A stretch of 64,000 bases of DNA, taken from Siphonodentalium dalli (Eukaryota; Mollusca; Scaphopoda; Gadilida; Siphonodentaliidae). This document shows positions 33,674 through 48,054 of this stretch, piece by piece. Numbering within the stretch: the first letter of the stretch is position 1; each line of letters begins with the position of its first letter. Location of the stretch: positions 36,146,918 to 36,210,917 of the forward strand of contig CP136062.1 in assembly GCA_032622095.1 (NCBI GenBank). Reading direction: 5' to 3'. A program made the translations under genes and the position numbers. The notes beneath the pieces were generated by a model. It worked only from the letters and a program-made list of their open reading frames with translations. It was not told the DNA's origin and did not search any database.

Positions 33674-36418
33674 ATACATTGCAGGGTTACTACTTTCAAT
33701 TCAAACATCACTGATTTTCAATATTAATGATCGAGTGTTGCACATCGTATTTGATGTGAAGGTTGTCTCCATAATGTATCAGGTCCATTAATTTCCACAT
33801 ACCACCTCACTGACTCGACATTGTCACGCGAAATTGTTTGGATGTATCATTGCTTATCAAATTGTTCCTCTATGGTTCATGCGAGCTTCCAAATTATGTC
33901 TACTTAAGTTGGAGTGATGTGTACGATAGGTTTAAAAACATACGAACTATTCAAATAACGCCTTTGTATTCTCTTAAACAATATAACCCATGGTCACAGC
34001 CATTTGTCCGCGTATAAGTGAAACAAACGCTCTTTATTTATACTATATCAACAATAGACTAACGCGGAGCAGTCTTTTATGACCTGTGTCGGGGCAAATG
34101 GCTGTTTTGTTTTTGTTGAGGGCCGAACATTGTAGTCTCGTCAGAACTAGAGGGACACTAATCTATTTTTCAATATGAACGGTGTACAAATCGTCAAACA
34201 TCTAGGGAGTGATAGGTCAGTAGATTCGAAAGCGAGTCGAAAATCGCGCTCGTCTATGGGAGAATCACAGGCAGTATATACCCAAATAAGATTGATGTGT
34301 CTGAGTTTGTGCCGTTTGTTGAATTTATATGACAATATCGAGTGAGTGGATCGTGCCGCCAAGAAAGGGGAGTTATAGTGGCCTTGATATAGAAGACACA
34401 CTTCATACAGTGAGAGCTTTCCGATGAATAGCAACAAACCATATTTCTGACTAAATCCTGAAAAATTACCCATAATTCTGATGTGGTTAAGGAGTCAATT
34501 ATTTAGGGCAATACTTCCTTGAATTTGCAATTAAGCCAGTGCATTCTCAATTTCTCTTTAAATATTCGAGTCTCACTACATGTACATAGCATCGTTCGGT
34601 CATAAATTACCTAAGTATCCCGATATCAGGTTATCAGATGTAAGTCAACCTACATGACCTCATATTGATTAATGATTGTTCGTTTAGCGTAATTCATAAA
34701 ACTTTTACCATACCTGGTGTAGGTTTTGTTATATGGTATGGCTATCTAGATAAGGTAGAAGTCTGAATTCACTCTTGAAATTAATGAATATAATTTTGAC
34801 CCCATCATCACAGCTTTCCTTCGGGACCTTAAGCCTTCCATGACTGGAGCTTCCTTTGCGAAAACTTTGTGCCAATTCATTCTCTTATTATTCTCCAGAA
34901 ATAGTCAACACAACCACAACTGTATCGTGTAATACATAGGTCATTAAGCCGAAGGTCATACCCCATTACACCTCAAACCATGCGACATTCACACGCACCA
35001 TCGGGTCTTGAAGATTAACGGATATTCTGATTTCAATGTTCAAGCAATTAAAATTTAATATTATACTATACAATAGGCATGAGCGTATATCATAAGAACG
35101 TCTTTATTATTCTCCCGAAATAAACAAAACAACCATAACTGCTCTTTATTATGATCCATCATTTGCATGTGTTGTCAATTATTTGAATATAACAGGTATG
35201 GTCTCATATTCGTGTATGGAAAAGTGTATAAGTAGTCTTTTTTACAGTGTCAGCCCAACCAAAAACGTTATGAAAGCTCTAAATTCGGACAGTTTTGGGG
35301 AAAATGTAATATATTTTCGGTAAAATTCGGACAAATTGAATGATATTTCAGGCAGAAATTACAGTATTTTTCACATTTCTTCCGAATTATACATATTAAA
35401 GGTTAACTTGAATATATTTTGTTGTGTTTATATATATATATTCTGCAAAAAACTGTGTTAACTATAAAATAATAAGCCGCACCCAGTAAAATGGAATCAT
35501 TAAAGAGTGAAATTGGTTGATACACTTTTGCGTTTATACAATCAATATACGGGGGTCATTGATTCGGCGATGATAAATCAATACACAACCCGCATCTATC
35601 ACACTTAAATAGATTTTAAATTTTGTAGAGATAAATATAAAATGTTATAACATTGTGTTGGAGACAGGTTGACAAATTGATCAATGTTCATGTACCCCGC
35701 TTTAAAAATGAAAGAAACACATTGACAATTGAGTGGTCTTGATGGAAAATCAATCGGTGACTGCCGTTCCAGTAGTCAGCTAAATAAACATGTCCATATT
35801 TAAAATCGTGTAGCGGTGGGTGATCCGGTATTCAGCCAATTAAGCGTGTGAGACATTAATGATGCGAGATCGGCGTCCTTCTGTGTCGCCTGGAACATTT
35901 AACAGATTAATTTGTGGCAAACCCCTGCCTTCCCGTAATATATCCCTATGGGGCAGAATTACCGAGTACCAGGTAACGCTATATGGGCAAAGATATAGCA
36001 GAGGGTCTGCCTTAAGTCTATATAGCTTACATACAAATGTGCGGGCGCCACATATGTCAATCGATAACTTTCGATGATAGGCGAAACCATAGTCATTTAA
36101 TTAATTATGCGAGATCGCCGTCAGACGATCGTCCATACACCGTTTATGGAGGTAATTAAACATACGAAGTTTCATTAATTAAATAGGTTGACCGAACTTT
36201 TAATAACAATCGATATTCTCATACAACGCGTTACGGCCATATCGACATTAATCAACAAATCTGTATCCGACCGCCATACAGTGGTACCTCCATAAATCGC
36301 CCGACCGGCATACCCTATACGTCACGCATTACGACTGTTAATCTATAAAGTCATTTTTTTCCTTAAAAATCCCCTCGGCCGGGGGGAGGGGGGATGAGCG
36401 CGGGACCCCCGACGTCGT
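33674..36418. other. AT-rich intergenic stretch
   Basis: No gene recognised. Partial relatives of the MITE arm occur at about 34530 (GCCAGTGCATTCTCAATTTC) and 34870 (GCCAATTCATTCTCTTATTA). Remaining ORFs are short and unsupported. Confidence 0.5.
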
Positions 36419-36590
36419 ATCACCGCCGTAGTATAGTACAACCGTAGTGTAGTACACCCGATAACCACTCACGTAAAAATCAATAAAACATCCGTAGTGT
36501 ATTACACCCCTAGCGTAGTACCGCCGTGGTGCAGTACCACCATAGTGTAGTACATCCATAGTGTAGTACCTCCATAAAAACATAAAACAC
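36419..36590 (+). repeat. ~18-bp tandem repeat
   Basis: Diverged copies of CCATAGTGTAGTACATCC. Immediately precedes the large 32-bp minisatellite. Confidence 0.8.
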
Positions 36591-36614
36591 CCCTATAGTG
36601 TATTGTTAACTACT

Positions 36615-39600
36615 TGTAATACCCTCCGGTCACACACCCTTCTGACTGTATTACCCTCCAGTCACACACCCTGCTGACTGTGTTACCCTCCAGTCACACG
36701 CCCTGCTGAGGGTAGTATCCTCTAGTCACACGGCTCTGCTGACGGTGATACCCTCCAGTCACACGCTCCTGCTGACGGTGTTACCCTCCAGTCACACTCA
36801 GTACTGACGGTGATACCCTTTAGTCACACGCCCCTGCTGACGGTGTTACCCTCCAGTCACACTCCGTACTGACGGTGATACCCTCCAGTCACACGCTCCT
36901 GCTGACGGTATTACCATCCAGTTACACGAAATTATGACGGTAAAACGTTCCTGTCACACTCCCTGATGACGGTGTTACCCCCCAGTCACACGCCCTGTGG
37001 ACGGTGATACATCCTGCCATATGCCCCTGCTGATGGTACTACCATCCAATAACACGCCCTGCTGACGGTAAAACCCTCCAGCTACACGCCCTGATGACGG
37101 TGATACCATCCTGTCATACGCCCTGCTGATGGTGTTACCATCCAGTCACACGCCCTGCTGACGGTAAAACCATCCAGCCACACACCATGATGACGGTGAT
37201 ACCCTCCTGCCATACGCCATGCTGACGGCGATAGCATCCAGGCACACACCTGCTGACGGTGATACACTCCAGTCACGGTAAAACCATCCTGCCACACTCC
37301 CTGATGACGGTGTTACCCAGTCACACGCCCTGCGGACGGTGATACCCTCCTGTCATACGTGATGCACCCAGCCACACGCCCCTGCTCAGGGTCATACCCC
37401 CCAGCCATACGCACTTGTTGACGTGATACCTTCCGGTCACACGCCCCTGCTGACGTCGATTCCCTCCAGTCACAGGCCCTGCTGACTGTGATAACTTCCA
37501 GTCACACTCCCCTTCTGACAGTGATTCCCCCAGTCACACGCCCCTGCGGACGGTGATACCATCCAGTCACACGCCCCTGTTGACGGTGATACACTCCAGT
37601 CAAACGCCCCTGCTTACTGTTCCCTCCGGTCACACACCCCTTCTGACGGTGTTATCCTCCAGTTACACGCCTTGCTGACCGTGATTCCCACCATTCACAC
37701 TCCCTGATTACTGTTCCCTCCAGTCACCCACCCCTGCTGACGGTGTTACCCTCCAGTCAGTCTCCACTCTCCATTCTGGTGGTGTTACTCCCCAGGCACA
37801 CGCCATTCTGATGGCGATACCCTCCAGTCACACTCTCTGCTGATGGTGTTACCATTCAGTCACATGCCCTGCTGACGGGGACAGCCTCAAGTCACGCGCC
37901 ATGTTGCCGGGGTTCACACAACCTACCGACGGGGATAGCCTCCAATCACACGCCCTTGCTGACGGTGATTCCCTCCAGGCACACGCCCTTGATGACGGTG
38001 ATTCCCTCCAGTCACACGTCCCTGCTGACGGTGATTCCCTCCAGTCGCACGCCGATGCTGACTGTGATTCCATCCATTCACTCTCTCTGCTGGCGGTGAT
38101 TCCCTCCAGTCACATGCCCCTGTTGAGTGTGTTACCCTCCATTCACACTCCCTGCTGACGGTGATATCAGCCACACTCCCTGTTGACTGTGATTCCCTTC
38201 AGTTACACTCCCTGCTGACTGTTGATTCCCTCCAGTCACACTCCCTGCTGACTGTTGATTCCCTCCAGTCACACTCCCTGCTGACTGTGATTCCCTCCAG
38301 TCACACTCCCTGCTGACTGTGATTCCCTCCAGTCACACTCCCTGCTGACTGTTGATTCCCTCCAGTCACACACCCTGCTGACTGTTGATTCCCTTCAATT
38401 ACACTCCCTGCTGACTGTGATTCCCTCCAGTCACACTCCCTGCTGACTGTGATTCCCTCCAGTCACACGCCCTGCTGACGGTGATTCCCTCCAGTCACAC
38501 GCCCTGCTGACGGTGATTCCCTCTAGTTACACGCCCTGCTAACGGTGATTCCCTCTAGTTACACGCCCTGCTGATGGTGATTCCCTGTAGTTACACGCCC
38601 TGCTGACGGTGATACCCCCAGTCACACGCCCATACAGAAGATGATGCACTTCAGTCACACGCCCCAGCTGACGGTGATACGCCCCTGTATCATACCCTGC
38701 TGACGGTGATACCCTCCAGTCATTCGCCCCTGCGGACGGTGTTGCCTCCCAGTTACACGACCCTGTCGATCGTGTTACCCTCCATTCACACGCCCTGCTG
38801 ACGGTGATTCCCTCCAGTTACACGCCCTTGCTGACGGTGATCCCCTCCAGTTTCACGCCCTGCTGACGGTGATTCCCTCAAGCTACACGCCCTGCTGACG
38901 GTGATTCCCTCCAGCCACACGCCCTGCTGACGGTGATTCCCTCCAGCCACACGCCCTGCTGACTTTGATTTCCTCCAGTTACAAGCCCTGCTGACGGTGA
39001 TTCCCTCCAGTCACACGCCCTGTTGACGGTGATTCCCTCCAGTCACACTCCCTGCTGACTGTTGATTCCCTCCAGTCACACACCCTGCTGACTGTTGATT
39101 CCCTTCAATTACACTCCCTGCTGACTGTGATTCCCTCCAGTCACACTCCCTGCTGACTGTGATTCCCTCCAGTCACACGCCCTGCTGACGGTGATTCCCT
39201 CCAGTCACACGCCCTGCTGACGGTGATTCCCTCTAGTTACACGCCCTGCTGACGGTGATTCCCTCTAGTTACACTCCATGCTGACGTTGATTCCCTCCAG
39301 TCACACGCCCTGCTGACGGTGATACCCCCAGTCACACGCCCATACAGAAGATGATGCACTTCAGTCACACGCCCCAGCTGACGGTGATTCTCCCCTGTAT
39401 CATACCCTGCTGACGGTGATACCCTCCAGTCTCCCCTGTATCATACCCTGCTGACGGTCATACCCTCCATTCACACGCCCTGCTGACGGTGATTCCCTCC
39501 AGTTACACGCCCTTGCTGACGGTGATCCCCTCCAGTTTCACGCCCTGCTGACGGTGATTCCCTCAAGCTACACGCCCTGCTGACGGTGATTCCCTCCAGC

Positions 39601-42600
39601 CACACGCCCTGCTGACGGTGATTCCCTCCAGCCACACGCCCTGCTGACTTTGATTTCCTCCAGTTACAAGCCCTGCTGACGGTGATTCCCTCCAGTCACA
39701 CGCCCTGTTGACGGTGATTCCCTCCAGTCACACGCCCATGCTGACTGTGATTCCATCCATTCACTCTCTCTGCTGACTGTTGATTCCCTCCAGTCACACT
39801 CCCTGCTGACTGTGATTCCCTCCAGGCACACTCCCTGCTGACTGTGATTCCCTCCAGTCACACTCCCTGCTGACTGTGATTCCCTCCAGTCACACTCCCT
39901 GCTGACTGTGATTCCATCCAGTCACACTCCCTGTTGACTGTTGATTCCCCCCAGTCACACTCCCTGCTGACTGTGATTCCCTCCAGTCACACTCCCTGCT
40001 GGCTGTTGATTCTCTCCAGTCACACTCCCTGCTGACTGTGATTCCCTCCAGTCACACTCCCTGCTGACTGTGAACGGTAAAACGGTAAAACGGTAAAACC
40101 CTCCAGCTACACGCCCTGATGACGGTGATACCATCCTGTCATACGCCCTGCTGATGGTGTTACCATCCAGTCACACGCCCTGCTGACGGTAAAACCCTCC
40201 AGCCACACACCATGATGACGGTGATACCCTCCTGCCATACGCCATGCTGACGGCGATAGCATCCAGGCACACACCTGCTGACGGTGATACACTCCAGTCA
40301 CGGTAAAACCATCCTGCCACACTCCCTGATGACGGTGTCACCCAGTCACACGCCCTGCGGACGGTGATACCCTCCTGTCATACGTGATGCACCCAGCCAC
40401 ACGCCCCTGCTCAGGGTCATACCCCCCAGCCACACGCACTTGTTGACGGTGATACCTTCCGGTCACACGCCCCTGCTGACGTCGATTCCCTCCAGTCACA
40501 GGCCCTGCTGACTGTGATAACTTCCAGTCACACTCCCCTTCTGACAGTGATTCCCCCAGTCACACGCCCCATCCAGTCACACGCCCCTGTTGACGGTGAT
40601 ACACTCCAGTCAAACGCCCCTGCTTACTGTTCCCTCCGGTCACACACCCCTGCTGACGGTGTTATCCTCCAGTTACATGCCTTGCTGACCGTGATTCCCA
40701 CCATTCACACTCCCTGATTACTGTTCCCTCCAGTCACCCACCCCTGCTGACGGTGTTACCCTCCAGTCAGTCTCCACTCTCCATTCTGGTGGTGTTACTC
40801 CCCAGGCACACGCCATTCTGATGGCGATACCCTCCAGTCACACTCTCTGCTGATGGTGTTACCATTCAGTCACACGCCCTGCTGACGGGGACAGCCTCAA
40901 GGCACGCGCCATGTTGCCGGGGTTCACACAACCTACCGACGGGGATAGCCTCCAATCACACGCCCTTGCTGACGGTGATTCCCTCCAGGCACACGCCCTT
41001 GATGACGGTGATTCCCTCCAGTCACACGTCCCTGCTGACGGTGATTCTCTCCAGTCGCACGCCGATGCTGACTGTGATTCCATCCATTCACTCTCTCTGC
41101 TGGCGGTGATTCCCTCCAGTCACATGCCCCTGTTGAGGGTGTTACCCTCCATTCACACTCCCTGCTGACGGTGATATCAGCCACACTCCCTGTTGACTGT
41201 GATTCCCTTCAGTTACACTCCCTGCTGACTGTTGATTCCCTCCAGTCACACTCCCTGCTGACTGTTGATTCCCTCCAGTCACACTCCCTGCTGACTGTGA
41301 TTCCCTCCAGTCACACTCCCTGCTGACTGTGATTCCCTCCAGTCACACTCCCCGCTGACTGTTGATTCCCTCCAGTCACACTCCCTGCTGACTGTTGATT
41401 CCCTTCAATTACACTCCCTGCTGACTGTGATTCCCTCCAGTCACACTCCCTGCTGACTGTGATTCCCTCCAGTCACACGCCCTACTGACGGTGATTCCCT
41501 CCAGTCACACGCCCTGCTGACGGTGATTCCCTCTAGTTACACGCCCTGCTGACGGTGATTCCCTATAGTTACACGCCCTGCTGACGGTGATTCCCTCTAA
41601 TCACACGCCCTGTTGACGGTGATTCCCTCTAGTCACACGCCCTGCTGAAGGTGATTCCATCCAGTCACACGCCTACACGCCCTGCTGACGGTGTTTCCCT
41701 CCATTCACACTCCATGCTGACGTTGATTCCCTTCAGTCACACGCCCTGCTGACGGTGATACCCCCAGTCACACGCCCATACAGCAGATGATGCACTTCAG
41801 TCACACGCCCCAGCTGACGGTGATACGCCCATGTATCATACCCTGCTGACGTTGATACCCTCCAGTCATTCGCCCCTGCTGACGGTGTTGCCTCCCAGTT
41901 ACACGACCCTGTCGATCGCGTTACCCTCCATTCACACGCCCTGCTGACGGTGATTCCCTCCAGTTACACGCCCTTGCTGACGGTGATCCCCTCCAGTTTC
42001 ACGCCCTGCTGACGGTGATTCCCTCAAGCTACACGCCCTGCTGACGGTGATTCCCTCCAGCCACACGCCCTGCTGACTTTGATTTCCTCCAGTTACAAGC
42101 CCTGCTGACGGTGATTCCCTCCAGTCACACGCCCTTGATGACGGTGATTCCCTCCAGTCACACGTCCCTGCTGACTGTGATTCCATCCATTCACTCTCTT
42201 TGCTGACTGTTGATTCCCTCCAGTCACACTCCCTGCTGACTGTGATTCCCTCCAGTCACACTCCCTGATGACTGTGATTCCCTCCAGTCACACTCCCTGC
42301 TGACTGTGATTCCCTCCAGTCACACTCCCTGCTGACTGTGATTCCCTCGAGTCACACTCCCTGTTGACTGTTGATTCCCCCCAGTCACACTCCCTGCTGA
42401 CTGTGATTCCCTCCAGTCACACTCCCTGCTGACTGTTGATTCCCTCCAGTCACACTCCCTGCTGACTGTGATTCCCTCCAGTTACACTCCCTGCTGACTG
42501 TGATTCCCTCCAGTCACACTCCCTGCTGACTGTTGATTCCCTCCAGTCACACTCCCTGCTGACTGTGATTCCCTCCAGTCACACTCCCTGCTGACTGTGA

Positions 42601-44009
42601 TTCCCTCCAGTCACACCCCCTGCTGACTGTGATTCCCTCCAGTCACACTCCCTGCTGACTGTGATTACCTCCAGTCACACTCCCTGCTGACTGTTGATTC
42701 CCTCCAGTCACACTCCCTGCTGACTGTGATTCCCTCCAGTCACACTCCCTGCTGACTGTGATTCCCTCCAGTCACACTCCCTGCTGACTGTGATTCCCTC
42801 CAGTCACACCCCCTGCTGACTGTGATTCCCTCCAGTCACACTCCCTGCTGACTGTGATTCCCTCCAGTCACACTCCCTGCTGACTGTGATTCCCTCCAGT
42901 CACACTCCCTGCTGACTGTGATTCCCTCCAGTCACACTCCCTGCTGACTGTGATTCCCTCCAGTCACACTCCCTGCTGACTGTGATTCCTTTCAGTTACA
43001 CGCCCTGCTGACGGTGATTCCCTCCAATCGCTCTCCCTGCTGACGGTTATTCCGTCCATTCAAACTCCCTGCTGACGGTGATTCCCCCCAGACACACGCC
43101 CTGATGACTGTGATATCCAGTCACACGCCCCTGTTGACGGTGTTACCCTGCAGTTACACGCCCTGCTGACGGTGATTCCCTCCAGTCACACTCCCTGCTG
43201 ACTGTGATTCCCTCCAGTCACACTCCCTGCTGACTGTGATTCCCTCCAGTCACACTCCCTGCTGACTGTGATTCCTTTCAGTTACACGCCCTGCTGACGG
43301 TGATTCCCTCCAATCGCTCTCCCTGCTGACGGTTATTCCGTCCATTCAAACTCCCTGCTGACGGTGATTCCCCCCAGACACACGCCCTGATGACTGTGAT
43401 ATCCAGTCACACGCCCCTGTTGACGGTGTTACCCTGCAGTTACACGCCCTGCTGACGGTGATTCCCTCCAATCACACTCCCTGCTGGCGGTGATTCCGTC
43501 CATGCACACTCCCTGCTGACGGTGATTCCCTCCAGACACGCGCCTCTGCTGACGGTGATACCCTCCAGTCATTCGCCCCTGCTGATGGTGTTGCCCCCCA
43601 GTTACACGACCCTGTGGATGGTGTTACCCTCCAGTCACCCGCCCTGCTGACGTAGTTACCCTCCAGTCACACTCCCTGCTGACGGTGGTGCCCTCCAGTC
43701 ACACTCCCTGCTGACGGTGATACCCTCCAGTCGTACGCCCTGCTGACGGTAATACCCTCCAGTCACACTCCCTGCCTACGGTGTTGTGCTGATGGTGTTA
43801 CCATCCAGTCACGCGGTCCTGGTGACGTTGATTTCCCTCCAGTCACACGCCCCTGCTGACGGTGATACCATCCAGTCACACGCCGACACGCCCTGCTGAC
43901 GGTGTTACCCTCCATTCACAGCCCCGCTGAAGGTGGTTCCCTCCAGCCACACGCCCCTGCTGACGGCGATGCCTCTCAGGTACACGCCCTGCTGAGGGTG
44001 ATACCCTGA
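36615..44009 (+). repeat. 7.4 kb minisatellite of a 32-33-bp unit with higher-order structure
   Basis: About 230 tandem units. The commonest form is TGACTGTGATTCCCTCCAGT + CACACTCCCTGC (32 bp). A TGTTGATT variant gives 33 bp and a GACGGTGATACC variant is common on the left. Block 37078-39000 recurs about 3.02 kb later at 40103-42000, with the junction marked by three ACGGTAAA copies at about 40074-40100. A marker segment with CATACAGAAGATGATGCACT appears at 38630, 39340 and 41770. A 287-bp duplication lies at 42984/43271. The most homogeneous part is 42200-42985. ORFs repeating CDWRESPSA on the minus strand are repeat artefacts. Confidence 0.95.
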
Positions 44010-45004
44010 CTCTTAAAACAGGCTAATTAAATTCCTTAAGCATGTGGCAATGATAGCCATGTGAGAATGATTCCCACTGATAAATGTATCTGGACTCACA
44101 TCTAGATACCACTTGCTTTATAGTCTGGTATACGGACACATCCTATATTTATAAAAGGCTGCTTACATTACAAAAGCATGGGATGCCATGGGGTGGGTGA
44201 ATTGCTCATGCCAGGGCTGGTATATGATTCGTTGTATGTTATCACTATGGCTGTACAATATACAGTTCGATTAGATAAATAGCTATCGGACACGGAGACT
44301 GCCATATTTTGGTAGGAGTTCACAAGTCGCAGTGGCAATGCAATATGTTGTTAGGTTAGGCAGATGTTGTGTTAAATCAGCCAAGTTATACATATTGTTA
44401 ACCAGTAGAATGTACATTATACATCTAAATGGGAAATTCCCTAGATATGCACATGTTGAATGCTCTTAAGATGTTGTTACAGTATTTAGTCGCACCTAGG
44501 GGTCATTGGCCTTACACGGAAAATGCTATATTTAGACTGTATTTATGACACAAATGAGTATTATTTGATCATGTTTGTAATTCCATGGTCTGTAAATGGG
44601 CTTATCTGGTTTGTGTTTTGTTTATATACTTACATACTGATTTTTGCTATTTTGATGACTTGACCTTTGTCAATTAAGTCAGATGTATGGTGCATGGACG
44701 TCCAAATCTGCCAAATAACTTTTGCTTTTCTATGAATCCAGGTGTGTCATGCAACAGATGATTTTGTGATGTGATTTAAAATGTACTAGCTATATTGCAT
44801 ACCGGGTAGACTTTTTGCAGAATGTTCGTATTCGCGGATGTATCTTCGCAGATGTCTAATTGTTGCAGTATGTAACTGTTATTACCATGTTAATTGCTTT
44901 TGATATTTAGGTGTGAACAATGGCTGGCCCACTCTTGAATATTTTATTGAACGCAAAGCATAATATAACGGCTAACATTTCTTACACCACAATGTGTAAG
45001 TGGT
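44010..45004. other. Gene-free AT-rich DNA right of the minisatellite
   Basis: No repeat or gene recognised. Confidence 0.5.
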
Positions 45005-45699
45005 TACATGGCACGCTGGGTTAATAATTACAATTTTCCATATTTTGGCGGCCATTTTGACAGCCATTTTGAGCCAAAGTGACAATTTTGGTACCATTGA
45101 GTTCGAATATCAATAAGCTATAGAATGCATCACTTACGTCGCACAGTTCTTCCCACTTCTTGGTGAAATGTGACTATAATCCCTATGGGGATCGTTTGTG
45201 AAATGTTATACCGCGTTTTGTAAAATCGAATTGTTGAGTGATCGGAAGGGGTGTGGACCCCAAGAACAGCATATTACATTGCTCCAATGGTCAGTTAACA
45301 TGCTAAATACAAAATAAAGTCACAATTATCAACCAGTTCCAAACCACAGAAACTTATCTTAAAGATATTAGTAAAAAACGTAAAAATTCCACTTCCGGTC
45401 GCCATTTTGGCGATCATCTTGGATGAGGGGTTCCAATTTTTGCAGATAAAGGTGGCGTTATGTCTTAGCTTCACAAAAATGTATAGATGTGTACACATAT
45501 GACACGATGTTCTCACTATAATTGCATCAAGCTGACTTATAGGAAAATGGCAGCCATCTTGGACGCCATCTTGAATTACACAAAATGCTCAAAGCGGATT
45601 TTAGCGGACTTTGGATATGTTATAGAGGAGAGCTTCCTCTTTAAAATGGTATAAAAACCAACTTAGTCCGAAATTTTTCTGGGTTGACCCTAAAATTTG

Positions 45700-46025
45700 A
45701 GTTTATCGACGAAACTGTACAAGCTGGTCCCGAAACTGAACAAATATCGTAAATCCGTTAAAAAATGACGGAGATTTGGGCCCTCAAGGTATGAATGCAT
45801 ATGCATATGGCCCATATGCTAGTCAACAACCAAAATGTTATTCGTTTCCGAATGAGATGAAACTTGGAATATATCATCTACCAAACAAGCTGATCCCGAA
45901 ACGGAAAACAGATAGTAAATCCGTTGGAAAATGACGGATATTTTGGCCTTTAAAGTATGAAATTGGACCAATATGTTTGTCAATAACCAAAATGTTATTC
46001 GTCTCCGAAGCAAATTTTATTTATA
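45700..46025 (+). repeat. ~180-bp repeat, two copies, inside FB3
   Basis: AAATCCGTTAAAAAATGACG...CAACCAAAATGTTATTCGTT recurs as AAATCCGTTGGAAAATGACG...AATAACCAAAATGTTATTCG. Confidence 0.8.
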
Positions 46026-46194
46026 ACATACAATCTAGGGGAGTAGCAGATCACAGAATGGAAAACAATTTTTAAATCCATGAGGAGCAGGGCATCAAAA
46101 TTTGGACCATATTGACACCTCGATATGCCATACTGGCCATGGACTTTCCCTGCGGAGTTATCGCCCATAGTAGTTAGGGAGCCCGCATATGTTC

Positions 46195-46690
46195 TATTTA
46201 CACTTTTACGTACAAAAGGTTTGACCCCCTAAAGTTGGTACCAATAATGGAACATTCTGAAAAAGCAATTTCTTAAGTTGCGCATTCCTGGGGTTTAGGG
46301 GCCGCTGAACCCCAAAAAGTGTCAAAAATCACTTCTATTTACACTTCCGCGTACATCGATGAATTTTGGTTTGTTGATACTCCTAAGTGTACTGATTAAG
46401 AAAACACAACTTAAGAAAGGGATTTTCCTGGGGTTTTCAGATAAGAAAGGGGGTCCCATGCTGAACCCCAAAACGTGATTTTTCACTTTTTTTTATACTT
46501 TCGCGTACATCCATAATTTTTGGTCTCAAAGTACTTTGATATATACTAATTATAAAAACACAACTTAAGAAGCAACTTTTCCTGGGGTTTTAAGATAAGA
46601 AGGGGGTCATCGGGTCACCCCTCAAAACGTAAAAAATCACTTTTATTTACATGATTGCATTCGTCCAACGTGTGTGTATGTGCGTACACC
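46195..46690 (+). repeat. ~145-bp tandem repeat, about three and a half copies, inside FB3
   Basis: Units share CTTAAGAA...TTTTCCTGGGGTTT...GAACCCCAAAACGTGA...CACTTTT...TTTCGCGTACATC. Diverged between units. Confidence 0.8.
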
Positions 46691-48054
46691 CCTGGAACGG
46701 TGCACTATTACAACCAATACATGCCTAAATGGATACGATCAACTTAAGAAATATATATTCATGTCGTTTTCTGATAAGAACGAGACTTGTCACCCCCTCC
46801 CAACAAACCGATCCATTTTCTAGAACTATAAGTGAGCCAGTTTTATGAAAATTATAGCGGGAAAATCTAGTAAAATGTATACAAATGTATATATTTTCGT
46901 GAAGCTAAGACATAATGACACTTTTTTGGGCCAAAATTGAAACTCACCATCCAAGATGGCCGCCAAAATGGCCGCCGGAAGTTGAAAATGACATTTTTTC
47001 ACAAATTTCTTCTAGATCAATTCATGCTGTTTGGAACTGGTTGAGTAATGCAACTTTATTTTGTGTTTTTGTATATTAACTGATCATTGGAGCAATTAAA
47101 TATGCAATTATTGGGGTCCTATCCCCTTCCGATTCCTCAAAAGTTCGATTTTACAGAACGCAGTACAAAATAAAAAAAAAATCACAATTGGGATTCTAGT
47201 CATATTTCAACAAGAAATGAAAAGAACATTGTAATGTAAGTGAGGCATATCATTACCTATGAATATTCCAAATCTCTTGAACCATAAATCTTACCTTGGC
47301 TCAAAATGGCTGCGAAAATGGCCGCCAAAATATGGAAAATGGTAAATATTGCCCCAGGGTGTCCTGCAATCGCTTACAAGTTGTGGTTGATGTGCACACT
47401 TGGCTAATCTGTTTTCTATACATTGCTTACTAACATGTCTGATGCACCATGGATCATTTTTACTATTGTCACCACTGACATCACCCGAAATATTGGATTT
47501 TTCTCTCACAAACTTGACATAAATATTGGCAAAAATTCACTTTTCAGGGTTCGACCATTTGTTCAATAAAATGTAACTATCTTTGGATTGAAAGGTGTTT
47601 ATTGTTTTGGTCTATCTTAAATGTGTCACACTACGGTGTTTAAAGACTAAATTGCTCAAGATGGCTTCCAAAATGGCAACCAAATATGTAAAAAGTTAAA
47701 AGTTAACATAACCCGAACATTATTCTCTGCATTATCCGAAAAAGGTGGCAAATTGTGACTCACTTGGTTATTGTACGTGTTAGTTACAATGTAATTAACT
47801 GACTACTACGTTCTATTATGTTTGTCCCAGTTCCGTATGGGGCATGACAAATTAATTTTAAAGTTGCAGTATGGAATTTTGCGGAGAACCCCTTTTGTGA
47901 TTCTAGCCATATTATTGAAAGGGAATGGGCAGAACTTTGAGACTGAACTGAGATGAACCATTATATGTGGGTATTCTGGCCCATTATGATAAAACATTTA
48001 TCAACTGGATACAGGGTGGAAGCCAAGATGGCAGCCAGAGAGTTTAATACTCTA

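Noticed and set aside
37849-42186. Minus-strand ORFs with CDWRESPSA repeats
   Set aside because: They arise from 33-bp minisatellite units (11 codons). No start context, domain or conservation beyond the repeat.
36615-44009. CRISPR-like array (about 30-bp spaced repeats)
   Set aside because: Units are contiguous 32-bp tandem copies without unique spacers, in animal DNA.
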